A DNA stretch of 64,000 nucleotides, taken from positions 2,294,001 through 2,358,000 of the forward strand of contig NZ_CP107903.1 of the NCBI RefSeq assembly GCF_036013955.1, written 5' to 3'. This document shows positions 44,862-58,262 of the stretch, in pieces. Under the pieces are notes generated by a model that searched no databases, was not told where the DNA came from, and saw only the letters and a list, made by a program, of their open reading frames with translations. Within the stretch, counting starts at the first letter, position 1. Each line of letters begins with the position of its first letter. The translations under genes were made by a program, and so were the position numbers. The stretch comes from Streptomyces sp. NBC_00459 (GTDB taxonomy: Bacteria; Actinomycetota; Actinomycetes; Streptomycetales; Streptomycetaceae).

Positions 44862-46314
44862 TCAGACCATCAGGGAACGGTCCGTCGGGCGGATCGGGGC
44901 CGGGAGGTCGCTCGCGCCCGTGAGGAAGCGGTCGACTCCGCGAGCCGCGGAGCGGCCCTCGGCGATGGCCCACACGATGAGCGACTGGCCGCGGCCGGCG
45001 TCACCGGCGACGTACACGCCGGGGACGTTGGTCTGGAAGTCGGCGTCGCGGGCGATGTTGCCGCGCTCGTCGAGGTCCAGGCCGAACTGCGAGACGAGGC
45101 CGTTGTCCTGGTCGGTGCCGGTGAAGCCCATCGCGAGGGTGACCAGCTGGGCGGGGATCTTCCGCTCCGTGCCCGGCTTCTGGGTCAGCTTGCCGTCGAC
45201 GAACTCGACCTCGGTGAGGTGCAGCCACTGCACGTTGCCGTGCTCGTCGCCCTCGAAGTGGGTCGTCGAGACGGAGTAGACGCGCTCGCCGCCCTCCTCG
45301 TGCGCCGAGGTGACCTTGTAGAGCATCGGGAAGGTCGGCCAGGGCTGGTTCGGGTTCCGCTCCTCGCCCGGCTGCGGCATGATCTCCAGCTGCGTGACGG
45401 AGGCCGCGCCCTGACGGTGGGCGGTGCCCACGCAGTCCGCGCCGGTGTCGCCGCCGCCGATGACCACGACGTGCTTGCCCTCGGCGGTGACCGGCGGGGC
45501 CACGAAGTCGCCCTCCTGCACCTTGTTCGCCAGGGGCAGGTACTCCATCGCCTGGTAGACGCCCTTGAGCTCGCGGCCGGGGACCGGGAGGTCACGGGCC
45601 GTCGTCGCACCCGCCGCGATCACGACGGCGTCGTACCGCTTGCGCAGGTCCGTCGCCTTGAGGTCGCGGCCGATCTCGATACCCGTACGGAAGCGGGTGC
45701 CCTCCGCGCGCATCTGCTCGATACGGCGGTTGATGTGCCGCTTCTCCATCTTGAACTCGGGGATGCCGTAGCGCAGGAGGCCGCCGATGCGGTCGGCGCG
45801 CTCGTACACCGCGACGGTGTGACCGGCCCGCGTCAGCTGCTGGGCGGCGGCGAGACCCGCCGGGCCCGAGCCGATGACCGCGACGGTCTTGCCGGAGAGG
45901 CGCTCCGGGGCCTGGGCGGCGACGTCACCGGTCTCCCAGGCCTTGTCGATGATCGAGACCTCGACGTTCTTGATGGTGACCGCGGGCTGGTTGATGCCCA
46001 GCACGCACGCCGACTCGCAGGGAGCAGGGCACAGGCGGCCCGTGAACTCCGGGAAGTTGTTGGTGGCGTGGAGGCGCTCGGACGCCGACGTCCAGTCCTC
46101 GCGGTAGGCGTAGTCGTTCCACTCGGGGATCAGGTTCCCCAGCGGACAGCCGTTGTGACAGAACGGGATACCGCAGTCCATGCAGCGGCTGGCCTGCTTG
46201 CTGATGATCGGCAGCAGGGAGCCGGGAACGTAGACCTCGTTCCAGTCCTTGAGACGGACGTCCACCGGACGGGACTTGGCGACCTCGCGGCCGTGGTTGA
46301 GAAAGCCCTTGGGA

Positions 46315-46322
<8 letters not shown>
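44862..46322 (-). CDS. gltD: glutamate synthase small subunit
   Basis: 486 aa. Passes electrons from NADPH to GltB. N-terminal iron-sulphur cysteines in [16 protein letters not shown] and [12 protein letters not shown] motif G-S-G-P-A-G-L-A-A and NADPH motif [12 protein letters not shown] 46322 overlaps the gltB stop by 8 bp, so the two are coupled and made in equal amounts. Confidence 0.97.
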
Positions 46323-50937
<4,615 letters not shown>

Positions 50938-51301
50938 CGGCTCTCCCGTCGTCGTCGTGTGGCATATGCATTAAGCCGAGGGACGACGTTGGCCCTCTTG
51001 GAGTGCAAAATTTCGTGCAGGTTACATGATGGGGCGGTTCTCGGGAACCGGATACCGCGTACCAACATGCGGACACCGCAGTGGTGCGGCATGGTGACCG
51101 CGCTGCGGTGGAAGTAATGGGGGCCGAAGCGGACAGATCGATGTCCCTCGACCCATGGCAAGGAGAGCGTCGTCGCCCTCCCCGCGGGTGCGCCACAGGC
51201 TTCGTTGCCCACAGCGCGTACGGCTCATGCCCCGTGGTTAAGCGTTCGAAACCAGCGAGTAACGGCTACTTATGCGGCCCATCGCATAAGTGCGCGATTC
51301 C
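50938..51301. promoter_or_regulatory. gltB upstream region and VIT1 downstream region
   Basis: 364 bp without a convincing gene. It should contain the gltBD promoter and 5' leader. An 8-bp inverted repeat CTTATGCG / CGCATAAG (51269-51276 with 51283-51290) just past the VIT1-type stop may be that gene's terminator. No clear GlnR box was found. Confidence 0.45.
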
Positions 51302-52033
51302 CTATCCTACGGCCGCACCGAACAGGTTGCCCAGGGCGTACGTCACACCGGCCGCCGCTCCGCCCAGCGCGAGCTGCCGCAATCCGCTGAACCACCAGCT
51401 CCGGGCGGTCACCCGGGCCACCACCGCACCACATCCGAAGAGCCCGACGAGCGCGACCAGCACGGCGGGCCACAGCGCGGTCGCCCCCAGAAGGTACGGG
51501 AGTACGGGCAGCAGCGCGCCCAGCGCGAACGCCCCGAAGGACGACACCGCGGCGACGGCGGGCGAGGGCAGGTCGCCGGGATCGATGCCCAACTCCTCCC
51601 GGGCGTGTATCTCCAACGCCTGCTCGGGATCACGCGAGAGCTGCCGGGCCACTTCACGGGCGAGCTTCGGCTCGACGCCCCGGGACTCGTAGAGCGCGGC
51701 GAGCTCACGTTCCTCGTCCTTCGGGTGCTTTCTCAACTCCCGCCGCTCGACATCGAGTTCGGCTTCGACGAGCTCGCGCTGGGAGGCGACGGAGGTGTAC
51801 TCGCCGGCGGCCATGGAGAAGGCGCCGGCAGCAAGACCGGCGAGCCCGGTGATGACGACGGTCCGATGCGAAACGGCGCCGCCGGCCACACCGGTCATCA
51901 GGGCGAGGTTGGAGACGAGTCCGTCCATCGCGCCGAACACGGCCGGCCGCAACCACCCGCCGGTGACATCCCGGTGGGTGTGGTTGTCACGGTGCGCCTC
52001 GTGCAGCGCCGCCTCGGTCTCGATGATGGCCAT
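51302..52033 (-). CDS. VIT1/CCC1-family metal transporter
   Basis: 243 aa with five predicted helices and a central charged, helical cytoplasmic region (residues 90-150, rich in Glu/Arg). Signature F-G-A-M-D-G-L-V-S-N-L near residue 33 and A-A-G-E-Y-T-S-V-A-S-Q near residue 75 are those of the vacuolar iron transporter family, which moves Fe2+/Mn2+ out of the cytoplasm. ATG 52033 with GGGGGA upstream. Monocistronic, head-to-head with the ADP-ribosylglycohydrolase operon. Confidence 0.92.
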   Translation of the reverse strand: MAIIETEAALHEAHRDNHTHRDVTGGWLRPAVFGAMDGLVSNLALMTGVAGGAVSHRTVVITGLAGLAAGAFSMAAGEYTSVASQRELVEAELDVERRELRKHPKDEERELAALYESRGVEPKLAREVARQLSRDPEQALEIHAREELGIDPGDLPSPAVAAVSSFGAFALGALLPVLPYLLGATALWPAVLVALVGLFGCGAVVARVTARSWWFSGLRQLALGGAAAGVTYALGNLFGAAVG

Positions 52034-52348
52034 ACCGTCCCCCGGTTCGTTTCGGGCGTTGCTCACGGAAGCTTTCCGAGCCGATCCGACAGGACCGGAC
52101 TTGGACTGATTCCACTTTTCGACAACGCTAAAAATACGCCCCGGATTCCCGCTTCGCCAGCAAGGAGAGGCTGCCCTCACCTGCGCGTTCATCCTGGGCG
52201 CTCATCCGTTAGGGCACTCGCACAAATGTCGACCGGGTGATGATTGGGGCGCCTGAGGCGCACGTGAACCCCTGCGGTGGGACAGTTCCGCAAAGGGTTC
52301 CGCTCCCCGGGAGGGAGCACCCGGAACCCTCCGGAGGAGAGGCCGCGT
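52034..52348. promoter_or_regulatory. divergent promoter region with leader hairpin before the ARH operon
   Basis: 315 bp with no gene. The stretch 52105-52135 is locally A/T-rich and may hold the promoters. A large stem (52294-52307 with 52313-52330, slightly bulged) ends one base before the GGAGGAG ribosome site of the first ADP-ribosylglycohydrolase gene, placing it to affect translation. Confidence 0.5.
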
Positions 52349-53464
52349 ATGGCATCGATCGCCTGCATTCCCTCGGTCCCGGCGCATCAGGACGCCGCCC
52401 TGCTCCGCGACAGAGCACGCGGCGCCCTGCTCGGTCTGGCCGTGGGGGACGCGCTCGGCGCCCCCGCCGAGAACATGAAGCCCTCGGAGATCCGCGCCCG
52501 CTGGGGCCGCATCACCGGATACGTGGCCGAGAACCCCGCCGGCACGGACGACACCGAGTACGCGATCTTCTCGGGCCTCCTCCTCGCCCGGCACGGCTCG
52601 GCCCTCACCCCGGCCCATGTGGAGGCGGCCTGGCACCAGTGGATCGCCGACCTCGACGAGGGCCCCTTCCGCGGTGCCGGTTTCAGCGAACGCGGCACGC
52701 TGGAGAACCTGCGCCGGGGCCTCGCGGCCCCCATCTCCGCCCAGCACCGGCACGCCTGGAGCGACGGCCTCGCGATGCGGGCGGCCCCCTTCGGCGTCTT
52801 CGCGGCGGGCCGCCCGGCCGAGGCCGCCCGTCTGGTGGCGATCGACGGCTCGGTGAGCCATGACGGCGAGGGCATCTACGGCGGCCAGGCGGTGGCGGCG
52901 GGTGTGGCCGCGGCGATGGCGGGGGCGCCGACCATCGCCGTGGTGGCCTCCGCCCTGGCGGTGGTCCCCGACGACTCCTGGACGGCGCGCTCCCTGCGCC
53001 GCGCGGTGGCGGTCGCCCACCGGGGCGAACGCGCGGTCCGCTCAGCGGTGGTGATCGGCGGCTACCCCTGGACCGACCTGGCCCCCGAGGCGGTCGCCCT
53101 GGCCTTCGGCGCCTATGCGGTGGCCGACGGAGACTTCGCCGAGTCGGTGCTGACAGCCGTCAACATGGGCCGCGACGCGGACACGACGGCAGCGGTGGCG
53201 GGCGCCCTGGCAGGCGCGACCCGCGGCGCCTCGGCCATCCCGCCCGAGTGGGCGGAGGCGATCGGCCCGGCCCGCGGCACCTGCCTCCCCTCCATGGCGG
53301 GCCACCACATCCTCGACGTCGCGGAACTCCTGACACCGGGCGAGGGCGGCAAGTGGGGCGCGCAGCCGGTCGTACGGGATCCCGCGCAGTCGGCACCGGA
53401 CCGGGCCGCCTACCTCCTCGCCCCGGACGACGCCCCGGCGCCCGCGACGGAGGTACGACCGTGA
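52349..53464 (+). CDS. ADP-ribosylglycohydrolase-fold protein 1
   Basis: 371 aa all-helical DraG/ARH-type enzyme. Core motifs: G-L-A-V-G-D-A-L-G-A-P-A-E near residue 28-40, the di-metal ligands in T-D-D-T-E (about residue 72) and in G-R-D-A-D-T-T-A-A-V-A-G near the C-terminal third. All metal ligands are present, so it should be active in cleaving an ADP-ribosyl or related N-/O-glycosidic bond. It starts at ATG 52349 behind GGAGGAG and leads a seven-gene run. Substrate unknown. Confidence 0.88.
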   Translation: MASIACIPSVPAHQDAALLRDRARGALLGLAVGDALGAPAENMKPSEIRARWGRITGYVAENPAGTDDTEYAIFSGLLLARHGSALTPAHVEAAWHQWIADLDEGPFRGAGFSERGTLENLRRGLAAPISAQHRHAWSDGLAMRAAPFGVFAAGRPAEAARLVAIDGSVSHDGEGIYGGQAVAAGVAAAMAGAPTIAVVASALAVVPDDSWTARSLRRAVAVAHRGERAVRSAVVIGGYPWTDLAPEAVALAFGAYAVADGDFAESVLTAVNMGRDADTTAAVAGALAGATRGASAIPPEWAEAIGPARGTCLPSMAGHHILDVAELLTPGEGGKWGAQPVVRDPAQSAPDRAAYLLAPDDAPAPATEVRP

Positions 53465-53516
53465 GCCCGCACCCGCAGCCCCTGCACCCCCGCCATCACC
53501 ACACCCCGGGCACCCT

Positions 53517-53603
53517 CCAGCCCGTCCGGCGTTCGAGGACAAGGCCGTTCAGGCCGACAGCGGGGGTCTGGGGGCGGCAGCCCCCAGGGATGGGACGGGT
53601 AAG
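53517..53603 (+). repeat. dispersed Streptomyces intergenic repeat, copy B
   Basis: Matches copy A (37649-37753) in inverse orientation, including the hairpin CTGGGGGC / GCCCCCAG (53568-53575 with 53580-53587). It fills most of the 193-bp gap between the first and second ADP-ribosylglycohydrolase genes. Confidence 0.75.
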
Positions 53604-53657
53604 GGCGGCGGGGGCGAAACACACCACTCACCCGCGAGCCGAAGCCGAGGTCCGCCC

Positions 53658-54785
53658 ATGACCAGCCGCCGCATCGAGGGACTCCTGCTCGGCCTGGCCG
53701 CAGGCGACGCCGCCGGCTGGCCCGCCGCCCGCCACCGAGCCGCCCGCATGCCCGAGTGGACCCGCCGCCTCACCCGCGAACTCGACACCTTCGCCGAACA
53801 GAACGCCACGACCACCCTCCCCGTCCCGATCGCCCTCAACCAGCCCCCGGAACCCCTCCGCCTCGGCCCCTCCGACGACGCCGAGTGGGCGGCGTTCGCG
53901 GCCGAGGCCCTGCTGCGAGCCGGCGACGACACCGTGCTCGGCGACCTGAGCCGCGAGCGCCGTGCCCGAGCCGCCATCGACCTGTCCTGGAACGCGGTCG
54001 CCAGCGAGGTGGCAGCCGCCGCGGAACGCGCCCCCGAGGTCGAGTCGGCGGTGCTGCCACTGCGTGCCCGTATCTCCGTACGGGCCGGCCTCGGCAACCT
54101 CGCCGCCGGTCTGCGCCCGCCCGCCACCGGCCACGACAACCCGCACTACTTCGACGACGCGGCCTGCGTACGGGCCTGTGTGCTGGCGGTGGCCCACCCG
54201 GGCGACCCCCGACTCGCCGCCGAACTGGCCGAGTTCGACGCCCGCTACACCCAGGACGGCGACGGTGTGCACGGCGCCCGCGCGATGGCGGCGGCACTCT
54301 CGCTGGCGCTGGTCGGCGAGGAGGTGGAGGCCTGTGTGAACGCGGCGCTGGCGGAACTGCCCGAGTGCACGGAGATCGGCCGGAACACCCGCCACGCGCT
54401 GAAACTCGCGCGGGACGCAGACAGCGCAGACGGCGCGTTCGCCCTGGTCCCGCTCCTGGAACACCAGATCGTCGACCACGTCTACAGCTACGGCATCGCC
54501 GCCGCCGAGACGGTCCCGGTCGCGCTGGCGCTGGCCACCGCCGCGCACGGCCGGATCGCCGAAGCGGTGCCGGCCGCCGCCTGTCTGTCCCGGGTCGCGG
54601 ACTCGGCCCCCGCCCTCGCAGGCGCCCTCACGGGCGCGTTGGGCGGCGGCGCCGCGATCCCGACGGCCTGGCGGGACGCCTGCCGCACCCTCTCCGGCTG
54701 CGCCCTCCCCCGGCTGACCGGCACCGACCTCGTGGAACTCGCCGAACTCCTGGAAGCCACGCAACGGGTCACACCAGGAGGATGA
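53658..54785 (+). CDS. ADP-ribosylglycohydrolase-fold protein 2, active site degenerate
   Basis: 375 aa, same fold as the other three, but the conserved G-D-A-x-G-x-P-x-E has Ala24 for Glu, the T-D-D-T motif reads S-D-D-A-E, and the C-terminal G-R-D-A-D reads S-R-V-A-D with Val313 for the first metal-binding Asp. It is therefore probably inactive as a canonical hydrolase or has changed chemistry; it could bind substrate or regulate a partner. Its TGA overlaps an ATG (54782) of the next gene. Confidence 0.8.
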   Translation: MTSRRIEGLLLGLAAGDAAGWPAARHRAARMPEWTRRLTRELDTFAEQNATTTLPVPIALNQPPEPLRLGPSDDAEWAAFAAEALLRAGDDTVLGDLSRERRARAAIDLSWNAVASEVAAAAERAPEVESAVLPLRARISVRAGLGNLAAGLRPPATGHDNPHYFDDAACVRACVLAVAHPGDPRLAAELAEFDARYTQDGDGVHGARAMAAALSLALVGEEVEACVNAALAELPECTEIGRNTRHALKLARDADSADGAFALVPLLEHQIVDHVYSYGIAAAETVPVALALATAAHGRIAEAVPAAACLSRVADSAPALAGALTGALGGGAAIPTAWRDACRTLSGCALPRLTGTDLVELAELLEATQRVTPGG

Positions 54786-54793
54786 TTCGCGAC

Positions 54794-55999
54794 ATGACAC
54801 CCAAACAGCAAGAACAAGCACAAGAGAACCAAGAGGCCCAAGAAGGCCAAGTGGCGGGCCTGGACGAGCGGATCACGGGTGCCCTGGTCGGCGCGGCCGT
54901 CGGTGACGCGCTCGGCGGGCCCGTGGAGGGCTACACCCCCGAGCAGATCCTCGAACGCCACGCGGGCCGCGTCCACGGCATCGTCGGCCCCTGGAACGGG
55001 GACGCCTGGCGCACCGCCCGCCCGATCGCCCCGTACCACAAGGGCGACGGCCACGTCACCGACGACACCCTGATGACCCACGCGTTGGTACGGGTGTATG
55101 CCCAGGTCCGCGACCATCTGGACGCGTACGCGGTCGCCGACCACCTGGTCCCGGACCTGATGACGAACCCGCGCTGGATCCCCGAGCTGGAGGCCGAGGC
55201 GCTCCCCCTCCAACGCGTCTTCCTGGCGGAGAAGTGGCTGGTGGCCCGCATCCACTACGGCCACATCGATCCCCGCGAGGCGGGCGTGGGCAACATCGTC
55301 AACTGCGGTGCGGCGATGTACATGGCCCCGGTCGGCCTGGTCAACGCGGCCAACCCGGCAGGCGCCTACGCCGAGGCCCTCGAACTCGCGGGAGCCCACC
55401 AGTCCTCGTACGGCAGGGAGGCGGCGGCTGTCTTCGCGGCGGCGGTGGCGGCGGCGTGCGCCCCGGACGCCACGCCCGGCTCGGTGATCGGAACATGCCT
55501 CTCCCTGGCGAAGGACGGCACCCGGGCGGCGATCGAGGCGGTGTGCGAAGTGGCCTCCCGCCACACGGACTTCGAGTCGGCGCTGCGGCCCCTGCGGGAG
55601 GCGGTGACTCCCTACGACACGGTGGGCGCGGACTACCGCAGCCCGTCCCTGGGCGCCCGTCGCCCGTCCCGTCTCCACGCGATCGAGGAACTCCCGGTGG
55701 CGCTGGGCATGTTGGTGGTGTCGGGCGGCGACTTCCGGCATGCGGTGCTGGGTTCGGTGAACTACGGCCGCGACTGCGACTCGATCGCCACGATGGCCGG
55801 GGCGCTCGCCGGTGCGCTGGGCTCCGAGGTGCCGTCCGACTGGTCGAAGACGGTCGCGGAGGCGAGCCGCCTGGACCTGTGGGAACCCGCCCGGACGCTG
55901 ACCGAGGTGGCCCAGGAGATCTTCGACCGGGACGTACACCAACGGCGTTCCCACGAAAGGGCGTTCGCCCGGCTCAGGGGTGCGGGATGCTCCGACTGA
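54794..55999 (+). CDS. ADP-ribosylglycohydrolase-fold protein 3
   Basis: 401 aa from ATG 54794 (an in-frame ATG at 54782, touching the AGGAGG, is an alternative). After a Gln/Glu-rich leader the core is canonical: A-A-V-G-D-A-L-G-G-P-V-E, V-T-D-D-T-L-M-T and Y-G-R-D-C-D-S-I-A-T-M-A-G. The insert G-P-W-N-G-D-A-W and the L-V-P-D-L segment resemble crystallin-J1/ARH relatives from actinobacteria. All metal ligands are kept. It overlaps the fourth gene by 13 bp. Confidence 0.87.
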   Translation: MTPKQQEQAQENQEAQEGQVAGLDERITGALVGAAVGDALGGPVEGYTPEQILERHAGRVHGIVGPWNGDAWRTARPIAPYHKGDGHVTDDTLMTHALVRVYAQVRDHLDAYAVADHLVPDLMTNPRWIPELEAEALPLQRVFLAEKWLVARIHYGHIDPREAGVGNIVNCGAAMYMAPVGLVNAANPAGAYAEALELAGAHQSSYGREAAAVFAAAVAAACAPDATPGSVIGTCLSLAKDGTRAAIEAVCEVASRHTDFESALRPLREAVTPYDTVGADYRSPSLGARRPSRLHAIEELPVALGMLVVSGGDFRHAVLGSVNYGRDCDSIATMAGALAGALGSEVPSDWSKTVAEASRLDLWEPARTLTEVAQEIFDRDVHQRRSHERAFARLRGAGCSD

Positions 56000-57369
56000 C
56001 CTGGGTCCAGCCGGAGGACCTGATCGGCCACGAGCTGCGCCAGGCGACCCAGGACGGCCGCGAGCCCGCCAGAATCGCCGCCCGCTGGCGAGCCGCGGGC
56101 GGATCGGACGCCCCGTCCCGCGCGGGCGCGTCAGCCGGCCCGGTCTCCCGCTATCTGCGTCTACTGGCCGAGGACCTCCTGGACGAACTGGCGGACCTTC
56201 CGAGCAGGTTGGCGGACGACGAGCCGACCGACCCGATCCGGATCCGGGCCCTGTGCCCCGACTGGCCCGCAGAACCCGCGGCGTCCACCCGGCCCGCCCC
56301 CACCCCCCTCCGCCTGGAAGCCGCCTGGCTGGGCAGAGCAGCCGGCTGCCTCCTCGGTAAACCGGTGGAAAAACTGCCCCTCACGGCCATCCGCCAACTC
56401 GCCCGGTCCACCGGCAACTGGCCCCTGAACACCTGGTTCACCGCCAGAGGAGTCCCCGAGGAACTGGCGGCGGCCCACCCCTGGAACCGCCGGTCGGCGA
56501 CCACCTCCCTCGCCGAGAACATCGACGGCATGCCCGAGGACGACGACCTCAACTACCCCCTCCTCAACCTCCTCCTGATCCAACGCCACGGCCCCGACTT
56601 CACCACCACCGACGTGGCGAAACTCTGGCTGGACGAACTCCCCGCAGGCCGCACCTTCACGGCCGAACGCATCGCCTACCGAAACCTCCTGACCGGCCTG
56701 GAACCCCCGCTCACCGCCCGCCACCGCAACCCGTTCCGCGAGTGGATCGGCGCCCTGATCCGCGCCGACGTCCACGGCTGGACCAACCCCGGTGCCCCGG
56801 CCGCCGCCGCCGAACAGGCGTACCGCGACGCCGCCCTCACCCACACCGCCAACGGCGTCTACGCCGCGATGTTCACGGCGGCCACCATCGCCGAGGCGGC
56901 CACCGGCACCCACGACATCCACACCTGTCTGCGCACCGGCCTGAGCGTCGTCCCGCCACGCTCCCGTCTGGCCACAGCCATCCGACACGGCATCCGACTG
57001 GCCGAATCCCACCGCGACTTCGAAACCGTCGTGGACGAACTCCACGCCACCCACGCGTCCACCTACCACTGGGTCCACGCCATCCCCAACACCGCCCTGA
57101 TCGCCGCCGCCCTCACCCACGCCGACGGCGACTTCACCGGCTCCATCTGCCGTGCCGTGTCCGGCGGCCTGGACACCGACTCCAACGGCGCGACCACCGG
57201 AAGCATCGCCGGTCTCCTCGCCGGCTCCCCCGCCGCGCTCCCCGAGCGCTGGACGAGCCCCCTGAAGAACCGGCTCGCCACCTCCGTCGCGGACTTCAAC
57301 GGCACCGGCTTCGACACCCTCGCCCGACTGACCCACTCCCTCACCCGCCTGGAGACAGCCCACCCATGA
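55987..57369 (+). CDS. ADP-ribosylglycohydrolase-fold protein 4, N-terminally extended
   Basis: 460 aa. About 107 extra residues precede the ARH core, including a Leu/Asp-rich helix at 53-78. The core reads A-A-G-C-L-L-G-K-P-V-E (Cys where GDA is usual), P-E-D-D-D-L-N-Y and G-G-L-D-T-D-S-N-G-A-T-T-G-S-I-A-G, so the metal-binding acids remain. ATG 55987 overlaps protein 3; its TGA overlaps the kinase start (ATGA). Substrate unknown. Confidence 0.85.
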   Translation: MLRLTWVQPEDLIGHELRQATQDGREPARIAARWRAAGGSDAPSRAGASAGPVSRYLRLLAEDLLDELADLPSRLADDEPTDPIRIRALCPDWPAEPAASTRPAPTPLRLEAAWLGRAAGCLLGKPVEKLPLTAIRQLARSTGNWPLNTWFTARGVPEELAAAHPWNRRSATTSLAENIDGMPEDDDLNYPLLNLLLIQRHGPDFTTTDVAKLWLDELPAGRTFTAERIAYRNLLTGLEPPLTARHRNPFREWIGALIRADVHGWTNPGAPAAAAEQAYRDAALTHTANGVYAAMFTAATIAEAATGTHDIHTCLRTGLSVVPPRSRLATAIRHGIRLAESHRDFETVVDELHATHASTYHWVHAIPNTALIAAALTHADGDFTGSICRAVSGGLDTDSNGATTGSIAGLLAGSPAALPERWTSPLKNRLATSVADFNGTGFDTLARLTHSLTRLETAHP

Positions 57370-58262
57370 CCCATATCGCCGTGCTGGGCAGCACGAACAT
57401 GGACCTCGTCGCGTACGTCTCCAAGGCCCCGCAGCGCGGGGAGACCGTGACAGGACGGGAGTTCCGTACGATCCCCGGCGGCAAGGGCGCCAACCAGGCC
57501 GTGGCCGCGGCCCGCGCGGGCGCCGACGTCTCGATGATCGGCGCGGTGGGCAACGACGCGTACGGCAGCCAACTCCGTTCCGTACTGGAGCACTCGGGCG
57601 TCGGCACCGACCATCTCCGAACCGCCGAGGGCGCTTCCGGTACCGCGCACATCGTCGTGGACGACGAGGGCGGCAACGCGATCGTCGTCGTCCCCGCCGC
57701 CAATGGCACCGTCACCCGTCTCGCCCCCGGTGACGAGGGCCTGATCGCCACCGCCGACGCCCTGCTGCTCCAGCTGGAGATCCCGCTCACAGCGGTCGTC
57801 GAGGGCGCCGAGGCCGCTCACCGTCATGGTGTCCGCACGATCCTCACCCCGGCCCCCGTCCAACCGCTGCCACCCGAACTCCTCGCCGTCACCGACCTGT
57901 TGGTGCCGAACGAGCACGAGGCGACGGCCCTCACCGGCCTGAGCGACCCGCACAGGGCGGCCACCGCACTCCTCGACCAGGTGCCGGAGGTCGTCGTCAC
58001 ACTGGGCGCGGCCGGCAGCCTCTACGCGTCCCGGGACCTCGCCGAACCGGTCACCGTCCCCGCGCCGCCCGTCACCGCCGTGGACTCGACCGGCGCCGGC
58101 GACACCTTCGTCGGCGCCCTCGCGGTCGCCCTGGCCGAGGGCCGCCCGATGCCGGACGCCCTGGCGTGGGCCTCGGCGGCGGGGGCACTCTCCGTACAAC
58201 GGCCGGGCGCGTCGGCGTCGATGCCGTACCGCTCGGAGATCGAGGCCAGGTACACGTCATGA
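57366..58262 (+). CDS. rbsK: ribokinase-family (PfkB) sugar/nucleoside kinase
   Basis: 298 aa. N-terminal G-G-K-G-A-N-Q-A near residue 38 (PfkB signature 1) and D-S-T-G-A-G-D-T-F-V-G-A near residue 240 with the catalytic Asp (signature 2). Sequence pattern is closest to ribokinase, giving ribose 5-phosphate from ribose, although nucleoside kinases share it. Its coupling to four ADP-ribosylglycohydrolases suggests it salvages the ribosyl product (inference). Confidence 0.92.
   Translation: MTHIAVLGSTNMDLVAYVSKAPQRGETVTGREFRTIPGGKGANQAVAAARAGADVSMIGAVGNDAYGSQLRSVLEHSGVGTDHLRTAEGASGTAHIVVDDEGGNAIVVVPAANGTVTRLAPGDEGLIATADALLLQLEIPLTAVVEGAEAAHRHGVRTILTPAPVQPLPPELLAVTDLLVPNEHEATALTGLSDPHRAATALLDQVPEVVVTLGAAGSLYASRDLAEPVTVPAPPVTAVDSTGAGDTFVGALAVALAEGRPMPDALAWASAAGALSVQRPGASASMPYRSEIEARYTS

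Noticed and set aside
50938..51301. GlnR box upstream of gltB
   Set aside because: A GTTAC at 51017 lacks a matching GAAAC-type half site at the right distance.
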